This document shows, one piece after another, positions 45,914 to 53,831 of a DNA stretch of 54,381 bases. The translations under genes and the position numbers were made by a program. Under the pieces are notes generated by a model, which was given only the letters and a program-made list of their open reading frames with translations, did no database searches and was not told where the DNA came from. This DNA is from Gammaproteobacteria bacterium SG8_30. Lineage in GTDB: Bacteria > Pseudomonadota > Gammaproteobacteria > Steroidobacterales > Steroidobacteraceae. The stretch spans positions 1 through 54,381 of the forward strand of contig LJNS01000008.1 of assembly GCA_001303245.1 (NCBI GenBank). Reading direction: 5' to 3'. The first letter of the stretch is position 1; each line of letters starts with the position of its first letter.

Positions 45914-46371
45914 TCGAGCTGCGGCCGGTCGACCGCTCCAACTGGCGGGACTGCGCGCGCCTCAGGCTCGGGCCGGGGCAGGACGACCTGGTTGCGTCCA
46001 ACGTCTGGTCGATCGCCGAGTCGCGTTTCGAGCCGCACTACGTGCCGCGTGCGGTCGTGGCGGAGGACGAGGCAGTCGGCTTCCTGATGTACTGCGTCGA
46101 GACGGATCCCCCGGATGCGGAACTCTACTGGCTCTTCCGCTTCATGATCGACGCGGACCACCAGGGCAGGGGCTACGGCCGGGCTGCCCTCCGCCTGGCG
46201 GTCGACGAGATGAGATCCGCCGGGGCGCGACGGATCCATACCATGCACCGGCCGCGCAACGTGGCCGCCTCGCGCCTGTACCGCGGCGCGGGCTTCGTCG
46301 AGATCGGCCGGCTCGAAGACGGGGATGTGGAACTGGAAAAGCGGATGAAAGGAGGCGACGGGGATGGGTGA
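45910..46371 (+). CDS. GNAT-family N-acetyltransferase (diamine acetyltransferase-like)
   Basis: A 153-residue GNAT protein starting at GTG 45910, which overlaps the previous stop (GTGA). FLMYCVETDPPDAELYWLFRFMIDADHQGRGYGRAALRLAVDEM (loop QGRGYG) and the C-terminal NVAASRLYRGAGFVEIGR resemble spermidine/diamine acetyltransferase-like proteins. The substrate is not proven. The end overlaps the SDR gene by 8 bp. Confidence 0.85.
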   Translation: MIELRPVDRSNWRDCARLRLGPGQDDLVASNVWSIAESRFEPHYVPRAVVAEDEAVGFLMYCVETDPPDAELYWLFRFMIDADHQGRGYGRAALRLAVDEMRSAGARRIHTMHRPRNVAASRLYRGAGFVEIGRLEDGDVELEKRMKGGDGDG

Positions 46372-47110
46372 CCGACTCGCAGTAGTGACGGGGACGAGCG
46401 CAGGCATCGGCGAGGCCGTCGCGCGGGCTCTGCTCGGCGAAGGGTGGACGGTCGTCGGGTTGAGCCGGCGAACATCGTCCGTCGAGCATTCCGCCTACCG
46501 GCACCTGCAGGTCGACCTCGGCGACCTGGACAGGCTCAAGGCAGTTGGGGAAGGCACCCTTGCGCCCTTGCTGCGAAAGGCCGCCTGGCGCCGCATCGGG
46601 CTGGTCAACAATGCCGCGGTCGCAGGGGGCTCCACGCCGGTCGCGGAACTCGACCCGCTGCACGTCGCGTGGGTACTCGCCGTGAACAGCATCGCCCCCG
46701 TCTTCCTGATGGGGCTCGTGAGCGGCCGTGCGGCGCCCGGCGTACCGCTGCGGATCGTCAACGTCTCCTCGGGCGCGGCCGTGCGGGGGCTGGCCGGCAT
46801 GATCGAGTATTGCAGCAGCAAGGCGGCGCTGCGGCTGGCGAGCATGTGCGTGGCGGAAGAGATGCAGTCTGCGGAGCGACCGGGCGGCCCACGGCCCGAT
46901 GCCGCCATCGTCAGCTACGCCCCCGGGGTCGTCGACACGCCCATGCAGGAAGCGGCCAGGTCACCAGGACGGCTGTGGAACCAGCTGTTCGTCGACATGC
47001 ACGCGCAGGGCCAGCTGCAGCCCCCGGAGCTGCCGGCGGCCGAGATCGCTCGCTGGCTGTCGAGCGAGACGGCGGAACCCTTCGCCGAACGGCGATTCGG
47101 TGAGCCTTGA
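46364..47110 (+). CDS. Short-chain dehydrogenase/reductase (SDR)
   Basis: A 248-residue classical SDR: nucleotide loop TGTSAGIG at 9-16, NNAA at 82-85, catalytic Ser135/136, Tyr149 and Lys153 in YCSSK. VSYAPGVVDTPMQ (for PGxVxT) follows. The overall pattern resembles sepiapterin reductase- or benzil reductase-like enzymes, so a small carbonyl compound and NADP(H) are likely, without proof. The start overlaps the previous GNAT gene. Confidence 0.85.
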   Translation: MGDRLAVVTGTSAGIGEAVARALLGEGWTVVGLSRRTSSVEHSAYRHLQVDLGDLDRLKAVGEGTLAPLLRKAAWRRIGLVNNAAVAGGSTPVAELDPLHVAWVLAVNSIAPVFLMGLVSGRAAPGVPLRIVNVSSGAAVRGLAGMIEYCSSKAALRLASMCVAEEMQSAERPGGPRPDAAIVSYAPGVVDTPMQEAARSPGRLWNQLFVDMHAQGQLQPPELPAAEIARWLSSETAEPFAERRFGEP

Positions 47111-47291
47111 GCCCAGCCGATTCCCATGCCCGGTGGCCGGCGCATAGCGCCGCCGTGCCACCGGTCCTCGTCGTCTGGCAAACTCGCGATCGCGGCACCG
47201 GCCCTCCCCAAGCCGGCGCCCGGTGGGCAGCCGTCGCCAGCCCGGCTCGGGCCCTGTTCCAAGGCTGGCACCGAGGTCTGGAGTAACGCCG

Positions 47292-48092
47292 GTGAATGAG
47301 CAAGTGGAGTTGAGCATCTCTCAGTTCGTCGGCGCGTGGGATGCCTTCTGCGCCACGGTCCCCGGCCGTGACCGCGAGGTCCAGCCGGGCATGTACTTGC
47401 TGTTCACGGGAATCCCCATCCCCTTCTTCAACGTCGCCTTCCAGACCCGGCCCGTCGCTTCGGCCGCAAGTCTGCGCGCCCTCGGCGAGGACGCCTGCGC
47501 CTTCGCCGGCGACCGCGAAGTGCCGTGGTTTCTCGTGGTCACCCACGAGGCGATACCGGCGGGCGTCGATGCGGCCGCCGTGCTGGGCGAGGTCGGCCTG
47601 CGACCTGCCACGACCGCGACCGGGATGCTGGCGGAGGACGTGGAGCCGCTGGTACGCGTGCCCCAGGGACTCGAGCTCATCGAGCCCTGGGACGACGCCA
47701 CGAGCGCGGCCATGATCACGGTGAACTCGGCCGCCTACGCCATGGACATGTCGGCGGCCATCCCGGACATCGGGGCGCACAAGACCTGGAAGAACCACTC
47801 GGCGATCGTCGGCCGTGTCGACTCGCTTCCTGTGGCCTGCAGCGCGACACTCATGGTCGACGGCTATCGCTACGTCGCGTTCGTTGCGACGCATCCGGAC
47901 TGCCAGCGCCGTGGGTACGCCGATGCGGCGATGCGCCGCTCCCTCGACCTCGCCGCGGAACGCGCCGGCAGCCGGCGGCCGACGGTGCTGCACGCGACCG
48001 ACGCCGGCAAGCCGGTGTACGAGAAGATGGGCTATGGGCCGATCTCGACGCACACCATGTTCCTGCACGAGAGGTTCCTTCCGGAACAGTAG
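47292..48092 (+). CDS. GNAT-family acetyltransferase with N-terminal extension
   Basis: A 266-residue protein. The first about 125 residues form a degenerate GNAT-like half; the C-terminal half has AMITVNSAAYAMDMS, ACSATLMVDGYRYVAFVATHPDCQRRGYADAAMRRSLDLA (QRRGYA loop) and VLHATDAGKPVYEKMGYGPI. GTG 47292 has GGAG 8 nt upstream and starts the aligned region. The 181 bp before it hold no gene. The substrate is unknown. Confidence 0.82.
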   Translation: MNEQVELSISQFVGAWDAFCATVPGRDREVQPGMYLLFTGIPIPFFNVAFQTRPVASAASLRALGEDACAFAGDREVPWFLVVTHEAIPAGVDAAAVLGEVGLRPATTATGMLAEDVEPLVRVPQGLELIEPWDDATSAAMITVNSAAYAMDMSAAIPDIGAHKTWKNHSAIVGRVDSLPVACSATLMVDGYRYVAFVATHPDCQRRGYADAAMRRSLDLAAERAGSRRPTVLHATDAGKPVYEKMGYGPISTHTMFLHERFLPEQ

Positions 48093-48128
48093 GAGCCGGC
48101 GTCGGCGTCGACACGGCTCGGAGCACAC

Positions 48129-48599
48129 GTGAAGCCAGGCACGCTAATCGAGCACCCGGAAGGCGGTCGGTTCCGCGAGGTATTCCGGTCGCCGAGGACG
48201 GTGCGCACTTCCTCGGGCGGCGAGCGCTCGGCGCTCACGCACATCTACTTCGCACTCGGGCCCGGCGAAAGCAGCAAGTTCCACCGCGTTGCCAGCGACG
48301 AGGTGTGGAGCCTCTACGACGGCGCCGGACTGCGGCTGTACGTCTGGGACGACGTGTCCGGAGCGGTGGAGGAGTGGGAGCTGTCGAGGAACGCCGGACG
48401 CTACTGCCACGTTGTTCCCGCGGGGGCCTGGCAGGCCGCCGTGCCCCTCCACGGCCCGGTGCTCGTCGGTTGCAGCGTCGCACCAGGCTTCGAGTTTGCA
48501 GATTTCGCCCTGCTCGAGGCCGAAAGCGACAAAGGCCGTCGCCTGGCCACGAGCCGGCCCGACCTTGCCGGCCTGCTCGCGGCTGGGTCCCGCCGGTGA
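48129..48599 (+). CDS. DUF985 cupin-fold protein
   Basis: A 156-residue cupin starting at GTG. LIEHPEGGRFREVFRSPRTV, LTHIYFALGPGESSKFHRVASDEVWSLYDGAGLRLYVWD and the VVPAGAWQAAVPLHGPVLVGCSVAPGFEFADFALLE end are diagnostic of DUF985, structurally related to YML079w. The ligand and function are unknown. It is 37 bp downstream of the GNAT gene. Confidence 0.85.
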   Translation: MKPGTLIEHPEGGRFREVFRSPRTVRTSSGGERSALTHIYFALGPGESSKFHRVASDEVWSLYDGAGLRLYVWDDVSGAVEEWELSRNAGRYCHVVPAGAWQAAVPLHGPVLVGCSVAPGFEFADFALLEAESDKGRRLATSRPDLAGLLAAGSRR

Positions 48600-48681
48600 C
48601 GAGTCGTCCCGGCTGCCTGTCGTGCCTCTGCGCCAGGCAGGCTTCCCGCGCCGGCACCTGAAACTCGAGGAGCCCCCGACG

Positions 48682-49179
48682 ATGCCACGCACCACAGATG
48701 CCTTTCCCGTGGACGGCGGCTGTACCTGTCGTCACGTTCGCTACCGCATGGCCGCTGCACCGATGTTCGTGCACTGCTGCCACTGCACCTGGTGCCAGCG
48801 TGAAACGGGCAGCGCGTTTGCCCTCAATGCCCTGATCGAGGCCGATCGGGTGCGCGTGCTGCAAGGCGAGGTGGACGTCGTAAACACGCCGAGCAACAGC
48901 GGGCGGGGCCAGCGCATCGCCCGCTGTCCCCGCTGCAGGGTCGCGTTGTGGAGCCACTATGCCGGTGCGGGCGACGCGGTGTGCTTCGTGCGGGTCGGGA
49001 CGCTGGATCGGCCCGAAGCCTGCCCGCCCGACATCCACATCTTCACGTCGACGCTGCTGCCCTGGGTGCGGCTCCCGGAGGAGGGAGCGCCGCGGGTGGA
49101 CGAGTACTATCGTCGCAGCGACTATTGGCCGGCAGAGAGCATCGAGCGATACGACGTCGTGCTCGGCAGGAAGTCTTGA
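48682..49179 (+). CDS. GFA-family zinc protein (Mss4-like fold)
   Basis: A 165-residue protein of the GFA family. Cys pairs at GGCTCRHVRYRM, HCCHCTWCQRETGSAF and ARCPRCRVALWSHY bind two zinc ions in this fold. The family name derives from glutathione-dependent formaldehyde-activating enzyme, but activity is disputed for most members, so no reaction is assigned. ATG 48682 has a GAGGAG ribosome site. Confidence 0.85.
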   Translation: MPRTTDAFPVDGGCTCRHVRYRMAAAPMFVHCCHCTWCQRETGSAFALNALIEADRVRVLQGEVDVVNTPSNSGRGQRIARCPRCRVALWSHYAGAGDAVCFVRVGTLDRPEACPPDIHIFTSTLLPWVRLPEEGAPRVDEYYRRSDYWPAESIERYDVVLGRKS

Positions 49180-49231
49180 GTGACCGAGTCCCGCCAGTTC
49201 GCGGCGCGCGACCCGTCGCCGGGATGAGCGA

Positions 49232-50161
49232 ATGAGGGTCCTGGTGACCGGTTCCTCCGGCCGCGTTGGACGGGCCGTCACTGTGCGGCTGGTCCTCGAC
49301 GGACACGACGTCGTGGGGCTCGACCGGTCGCCGAGCTCGACGGCCGACCTGGTTGGCGACGTGGGGGACAAGGCGCTGCTGCAGCGTGCCCTGGAGGGCG
49401 TCGATGCGGTCGTTCACACCGCCGCGCTCCACGCCCCGCACGTGGGTCTCGTCGACGAGTCGCTGTTCCGGCAAGTCAACGTCGAGGCGACCGTCGCGCT
49501 CGCGCGGCTCATGGTCGAGCGGGGGGTCGACCGCCTGGTCTTCACGAGTACCACGGCGCTGTTCGGGCATGCCGCGACCCCGCCCGGAAGGGCCGGTTGG
49601 GTCGACGAGTCCGTGGAGCCTCGACCCCGCACCGTGTATCACCGGACCAAGCTCGCCGCCGAGTCGGCCCTGGAGACGCTCTCGTACCGGGAAGGGCTCG
49701 ACGTGACGGTCCTGCGGATGTCGCGCTGCTTTCCCGAGCCCGCGCCGGTGATGGCCGCCTATCGCCTGCATCGCGGCATCGATGCGCGGGACGTGGCGGC
49801 GGCGCATGCGCTGGCGCTCGAGTCGTCGCCGCAGGGCTTCCGCAGGTACGTCATCTCGGGCGCGACACCCTTCGTTCGCGACGACGCGACGGAACTGCTG
49901 CACGACGCGCCGGGCGTGCTCGCCCGACGCGCGCCGACGCTGGTCGAGGCTTTCGCGCGTCGTGGCTGGCCGTTGCCGCAGTCGATCGATCGTGTCTACT
50001 CTCCTGCCGTGGCCTCGCAACGGCTCGGGTGGCAACCGCGGTGTGGCTTCGAGGAGGTGCTGAGGATGCTCGACGCCGAATCTTCCGAGGTCCTGCCGCC
50101 GGGGCGTCACGATCGCGGCCCCGAGGTGACGTCCGGGCCGACGACGAAAGAGCGGGCGTGA
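49232..50161 (+). CDS. NAD-dependent epimerase/dehydratase (extended SDR)
   Basis: A 309-residue extended SDR. The Rossmann loop TGSSGRVG (6-13), catalytic Ser/Thr at 106-107 in FTSTTALFGH, and YHRTK (Tyr136, Lys140) are present. The tail DRVYSPAVASQRLGWQPRCGFEEVLRML is typical of sugar-nucleotide epimerase-like proteins. The substrate is unknown; no other sugar genes are near. Its stop overlaps the next GTG start. Confidence 0.85.
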   Translation: MRVLVTGSSGRVGRAVTVRLVLDGHDVVGLDRSPSSTADLVGDVGDKALLQRALEGVDAVVHTAALHAPHVGLVDESLFRQVNVEATVALARLMVERGVDRLVFTSTTALFGHAATPPGRAGWVDESVEPRPRTVYHRTKLAAESALETLSYREGLDVTVLRMSRCFPEPAPVMAAYRLHRGIDARDVAAAHALALESSPQGFRRYVISGATPFVRDDATELLHDAPGVLARRAPTLVEAFARRGWPLPQSIDRVYSPAVASQRLGWQPRCGFEEVLRMLDAESSEVLPPGRHDRGPEVTSGPTTKERA

Positions 50162-50661
50162 AGACGCGGGTTGCCTTGTTGCCGCTTGGTCCTGGCGACG
50201 AGGCCGGCTTCGTCGCGGCGGTCCGCGCGAGCCGTCGCTTGCACGGCTCGTGGGTGACGCCGCCCGATACCCCGGCAAGGTTCGAGGCGCTGCTTGCACG
50301 GATGGACGGCAAGTCGAACCTGGGCCTGGTATCCCGCCGGCGGGACTCGGGGGCGCTGGTCGGGTTCATCGAGATCACCAACATCGTGCGGGGCAGCTTT
50401 TGCAGCGCTTACCTCGGCTACTACGCCTTCGCGGGTCACGAGGGGCAGGGCTTGATGCGGGAGTCGATGAAGCTGGCCGTGCGCAAGGCCTTCACGGCGA
50501 TGAAGCTGCACCGGCTCGAGGCGAACATCCAGCCCGAGAACCGGGCGTCCATTGCGCTGGTCGAGGCCTGCGGGTTCAGCCGGGAAGGCTATTCGCCGCG
50601 GTACCTGAAGATCCGCGGACGCTGGCGGGATCACGAGCGCTGGGCGATCCTGGCGTCCTGA
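50158..50661 (+). CDS. GNAT-family N-acetyltransferase (RimJ/RimL type)
   Basis: A 167-residue protein starting at GTG 50158 (GTGA overlap). LGLVSRRRDSGALVGFIEITNIVRGSFCSAYLGYYAFAGHEGQGLMRESMKLAVRKAF, HRLEANIQPENRASIALVEACGFSREGYSPRYLKI and the final WAILA are close to RimJ, the ribosomal protein S5 alanine N-acetyltransferase, but small-molecule or antibiotic substrates are equally possible. It is the eighth GNAT-fold gene in this region. Confidence 0.85.
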   Translation: MKTRVALLPLGPGDEAGFVAAVRASRRLHGSWVTPPDTPARFEALLARMDGKSNLGLVSRRRDSGALVGFIEITNIVRGSFCSAYLGYYAFAGHEGQGLMRESMKLAVRKAFTAMKLHRLEANIQPENRASIALVEACGFSREGYSPRYLKIRGRWRDHERWAILAS

Positions 50662-50718
50662 GAGTGCCGCGGAGCGCGCTCCGGGCCGGGCAGTCGGACC
50701 TGCGCGCCGCGACTCCAT

Positions 50719-50724
50719 CATAAT
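50719..50724 (+). promoter_or_regulatory. Possible -10 element upstream of the NmrA-like gene
   Basis: CATAAT in a 120-bp gap, 57 nt before the ATG. The -35 candidate is poor. Confidence 0.3.
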
Positions 50725-50781
50725 CGGGCGGTCGGGGTCGGGGCCGACCTGTGGACCCGTCGATACACGGAGGACCCTTCC

Positions 50782-51729
50782 ATGACCAAGAAGATCATCG
50801 CCGTCGTCGGCGCCACCGGCGCCCAGGGAGGCGGTCTCGCGCGGGCCGTCATCGCGCAGGCCGAGGGCCCGTTTGCGGCGCGCGTCCTCACGCGCAACCC
50901 CGGATCGGATCGGGCGAAGGAGCTGGCCGCGCTCGGCACCGAGGTGGTCGAGGCGGATCTCGACGACGCCGACAGTCTCAAGCACGCCTTCGACGGCGCC
51001 TACGGGGCATTCTGCGTCACGAACTTCTGGGAGCACTTCTCGCCGGAGAAGGAGCTCGCGCAGGCGGCCCACATGGCCGAGGCCGCCAAGGCCACGCGCC
51101 TGCAGCACGTCGTCTGGTCGACGCTCGAAGACACCCGCCAGTGGATTCCCCTCGACGACGACCGCATGCCGACCCTCATGGGCGAGTACAAGGTGCCGCA
51201 CTTCGACGCCAAGGGGGAGGCCAACAAGCTGTTTACCGGCCGCGGCGTTCCGACCACGTTCCTGCTGACGTCGTTCTACTGGGACAACCTGGTCCACTTC
51301 GGCATGGGGCCGAAACGCGGCACGGACGGCGTGCTGGCCCTCACCTTCCCCATGGGGGACAAGAAGCTCCCGGGCATTGCGGCCGAGGACATCGGCAAGT
51401 GCGCCTACGGGATCTTCGAGGGTGGCCGCGAGCACATCGGTCGCACGATCGGAATCGCCGGCGGGCACCCGACCGGCGCCGAGATGGCCGCGTCGCTGAC
51501 GCGGGCGCTCGCGCAGGAGGTGCGCTACGTCGACGTCCCGCCGGAGGTCTACAGGGGCTTCGGTTTCCCGGGCGCGGAGGACCTCGGCAACATGTTCCAG
51601 TTCAAGCGGGACTTCAACGACTACTTCTGCAGCGCGCGAGACGTGCGGCAGTCCCGCGCTCTCAACGGCGAGTTGCAGTCCTTCGAGGACTGGCTCGACC
51701 GCAACAAGGACCGCATCCCGCTGGAGTAG
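50782..51729 (+). CDS. NmrA-like family NAD(P)-binding protein
   Basis: A 315-residue atypical SDR. The loop VVGATGAQGGGLARAVI (8-24) binds the dinucleotide, but there is no YxxxK catalytic pair; AFDGAYGAFCVTNFWEHFSPEKELAQAAHMAEAAK and VVWSTLEDTRQW, followed by MGEYKVPHFDAKGEAN, are NmrA/HSCARG features. These proteins sense NADP(H) state or act as dehydrogenases. A good GGAGGA ribosome site precedes ATG 50782. It is separated from the previous genes by 120 bp, so it probably has its own promoter. Confidence 0.85.
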   Translation: MTKKIIAVVGATGAQGGGLARAVIAQAEGPFAARVLTRNPGSDRAKELAALGTEVVEADLDDADSLKHAFDGAYGAFCVTNFWEHFSPEKELAQAAHMAEAAKATRLQHVVWSTLEDTRQWIPLDDDRMPTLMGEYKVPHFDAKGEANKLFTGRGVPTTFLLTSFYWDNLVHFGMGPKRGTDGVLALTFPMGDKKLPGIAAEDIGKCAYGIFEGGREHIGRTIGIAGGHPTGAEMAASLTRALAQEVRYVDVPPEVYRGFGFPGAEDLGNMFQFKRDFNDYFCSARDVRQSRALNGELQSFEDWLDRNKDRIPLE

Positions 51730-51735
51730 AAACAC

Positions 51736-51954
51736 ATGTGGTGGCGGAAGGTGCTCGGGGCCGTACTGATTGCGGCTGGCGTAGTCGCCCTCGTGTACGG
51801 AGAGATCAGCTACACGAAGGAGACCCATGAGGCGAAGGTGGCCGGTCTCGAGTTTTCGGTCGAGGAAAAGGAGACCTTCGAGATCCCGACGTGGGCGGGC
51901 GTCGCATCCGTGGCGGCGGGCACGCTGCTGCTGCTGATCGGCCGCCGCCGCTAG
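51736..51954 (+). CDS. Small two-helix membrane protein, unknown function
   Basis: A 72-residue protein with TM helices at about 5-22 (VLGAVLIAAGVVALVYG) and about 52-68 (AGVASVAAGTLLLLIGRRR), and a charged loop with ETHEAKVAGLEFSVEEKE between them. Proteins of this shape are common and often annotated DUF3185-like or hypothetical; I do not assign one. It follows the NmrA-like gene by 6 bp. Confidence 0.65.
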   Translation: MWWRKVLGAVLIAAGVVALVYGEISYTKETHEAKVAGLEFSVEEKETFEIPTWAGVASVAAGTLLLLIGRRR

Positions 51955-51993
51955 TCTCCGCAACGGCCGGACGCCCTGAGGACGACCGCGATC

Positions 51994-52725
51994 GTGGATG
52001 CACAACCCATGACGATTGGGCTGCTCGGCGGCATGAGCTGGGAATCCACGGTGCCGTACTACCAGGTCATCAACCGCACGGTCGCAGCCCGGCTGGGCGG
52101 GCTGCACTCTGCGCGACTCGTGCTGTACAGCGTCGATTTCCAGCCGGTCGAGACGATGCAGGCGGCATCGGACTGGGAGCGGGCCGGCGAGTGGCTCGGG
52201 GACGCCGGCCGCTGCCTGCGGAATGCCGGCGCCGACTTCCTCGTGCTGTGCACGAACACCATGCACAGGGTGGCGCCTGCCGTCGAAGCCGCCGCAGGCA
52301 TCCCGCTCCTTCACATCGCGGATGCCACCGCCGCGGCGGTCCGGCACGACGGCCTCGGGCGCGTCGGGCTGCTCGGGACGCGCTTCACGATGGAGCAGGA
52401 CTTCTACCGAGGTCGCCTCGAGGCGCGCCACGGTCTCGAGATCCTCGTCCCGGAAGCGCCCGACCGCCGCGAGCTGCACCGCGTGATCTACGAGGAGCTA
52501 TGCCGGGGGCGGGTCGAGGCCGGCTCACGCGAGCGTCTGCGCCGCGTGATCTCACGCCTTGCGGACAGGGGGGCCGAGGGCATCATTCTGGGCTGCACGG
52601 AGATCGGCCTGCTGATCACCCCTGCGGAGAGTGATCTGCCCCTGTTCGATACGACGCGCATTCACGCCGAGGCCGCGGCTCTGCGCGCCCTCGGGCAACC
52701 AGGGAGAGCGGACCATGACGGGTGA
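51994..52725 (+). CDS. Aspartate/glutamate racemase family protein
   Basis: A 243-residue PLP-independent racemase. Cys86 in FLVLCTNTMHRVAP and the second catalytic Cys in IILGCTEIGLLI are both present; the start TIGLLGGMSWESTVPYYQVINR is the YgeA/RacX-like amino-acid racemase pattern. YgeA-type enzymes have broad specificity, so D-amino acid production is plausible. GTG 51994 gives 243 residues; ATG 52009 is an alternative start. Confidence 0.85.
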   Translation: MDAQPMTIGLLGGMSWESTVPYYQVINRTVAARLGGLHSARLVLYSVDFQPVETMQAASDWERAGEWLGDAGRCLRNAGADFLVLCTNTMHRVAPAVEAAAGIPLLHIADATAAAVRHDGLGRVGLLGTRFTMEQDFYRGRLEARHGLEILVPEAPDRRELHRVIYEELCRGRVEAGSRERLRRVISRLADRGAEGIILGCTEIGLLITPAESDLPLFDTTRIHAEAAALRALGQPGRADHDG

Positions 52726-53140
52726 CCAGGCGATCTTGCTTCCTTCCATCGCGATGGCGCTGCTCACTCTCTCGCTGATCCTGTTCATGGGCCTGCATCG
52801 GGTGCACGCGGTGCGCCGCAGGCGAGTGCACATCCGCTTCTTCCGGACCTTCCGCGGCGACGAGATGCCCGAGGACCTGCACATCGTGCACCGTCACGTG
52901 CACAACCACTTCGAGCTGCCGCCGCTCTTTCACGTCGCCATCGTCGCGACCTACGCTGCGGGCGCGGTCACCCCGCTGGCCGTGACGCTGGGGTGGGCGT
53001 TCCTGGCCACGCGCTGCGTGCACACCCTGATCCATCTCACCTACAACAACGTGAACCACCGGTTCCTGGCGTACGGCGCGGGCCTGATGATCGTGGCGGC
53101 GCTGTGGATACACCTGCTGGTCGCCTTGCTCGACGGCTGA
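52715..53140 (+). CDS. MAPEG-family membrane protein
   Basis: A 141-residue protein with four hydrophobic helices. The loop between helices 1 and 2 has FRGDEMPEDLHIVHRHVHNHFELPPLFHVAI, and RCVHTLIHLTYNNVNHRFLAYGAG follows helix 3; these are MAPEG features (membrane-associated proteins in eicosanoid and glutathione metabolism). Bacterial members may be glutathione transferases, but the activity is unproven. ATG 52715 overlaps the racemase stop by 11 bp and has an AGGGAGAG ribosome site. Confidence 0.85.
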   Translation: MTGDQAILLPSIAMALLTLSLILFMGLHRVHAVRRRRVHIRFFRTFRGDEMPEDLHIVHRHVHNHFELPPLFHVAIVATYAAGAVTPLAVTLGWAFLATRCVHTLIHLTYNNVNHRFLAYGAGLMIVAALWIHLLVALLDG

Positions 53141-53286
53141 GGCGAGCGGCACGCCCAGAGGAACCATGACCGCGCGCCGCCAGGGCCGCAGGCCCCGAAT
53201 GGTGGTTTGCGCCCGACCTCCCGCGCGCCGCATGCTAGCAAGGCAAGCCCCGGGGACGTGCCCGGAGCACAGCGAGGACCAGGAGC

Positions 53287-53775
53287 ATGAAGATGAGTCG
53301 GAAGGGGATGGGCCCGCGTGCGCTCGCCGCGCTCGGCCTGCTGACCCTTATCTGCGGAGCGGCCCGGGCGGGCGATGCGGTCGGCGCCGGGGAAGTCGTC
53401 CCGACGGCCGAACGGGCCCGGATCGATCTCGCCGCGACCGGCGGCCCGGCCGAGACGCGGGGCGTGTCGTCGACGCGCATCCTGGGCGGGATGGACCTGG
53501 AGCGCGACTTCCCGGCGATGAAGGGCTACCGGATGCGTGCCCGGGTCGTGACGCTCGATCCCGGTGGCGTGATCGCCGTGCACCAGCACGACTCGCGGCC
53601 GGCCGTCGCCTATCTGCTGGAGGGAGAGGTCACCGAGATGCGCGGCCGAGACGAGGCGATCACCTACGGCGCGGGGCAGGTCGCCTTCGAGCAGTCCGGG
53701 CTCGTCCACTGGTGGGAGAACCGGTCGGACGCACCGGCCACGGTGCTCGTCGTCGACATCGTGTCGAAGGACTGA
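53287..53775 (+). CDS. Exported cupin-domain protein
   Basis: A 162-residue protein with a signal peptide (MKMSRKGMGPRALAALGLLT to about Ala28). The cupin motif is AVHQHDSRPAVAYLLEGEVTEM for motif 1 and QVAFEQSGLVHWWENRSDAPATVLVV for motif 2; the His residues could bind a metal. It is expected in the periplasm. The 146 bp upstream contain no gene. The function is unknown. Confidence 0.75.
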   Translation: MKMSRKGMGPRALAALGLLTLICGAARAGDAVGAGEVVPTAERARIDLAATGGPAETRGVSSTRILGGMDLERDFPAMKGYRMRARVVTLDPGGVIAVHQHDSRPAVAYLLEGEVTEMRGRDEAITYGAGQVAFEQSGLVHWWENRSDAPATVLVVDIVSKD

Positions 53776-53831
53776 ATGCCACGGAAGACGGGACGGCTCG
53801 CCGGGCCTCGCCGTCGACGGAAGACGAGCCC

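Noticed and set aside
50107-52479. A 790-codon open frame on the minus strand across several genes.
   Set aside because: It is antisense to clear GNAT, NmrA-like and racemase genes, has a low-complexity composition and no recognisable domain. Such long antisense frames are expected in GC-rich DNA.
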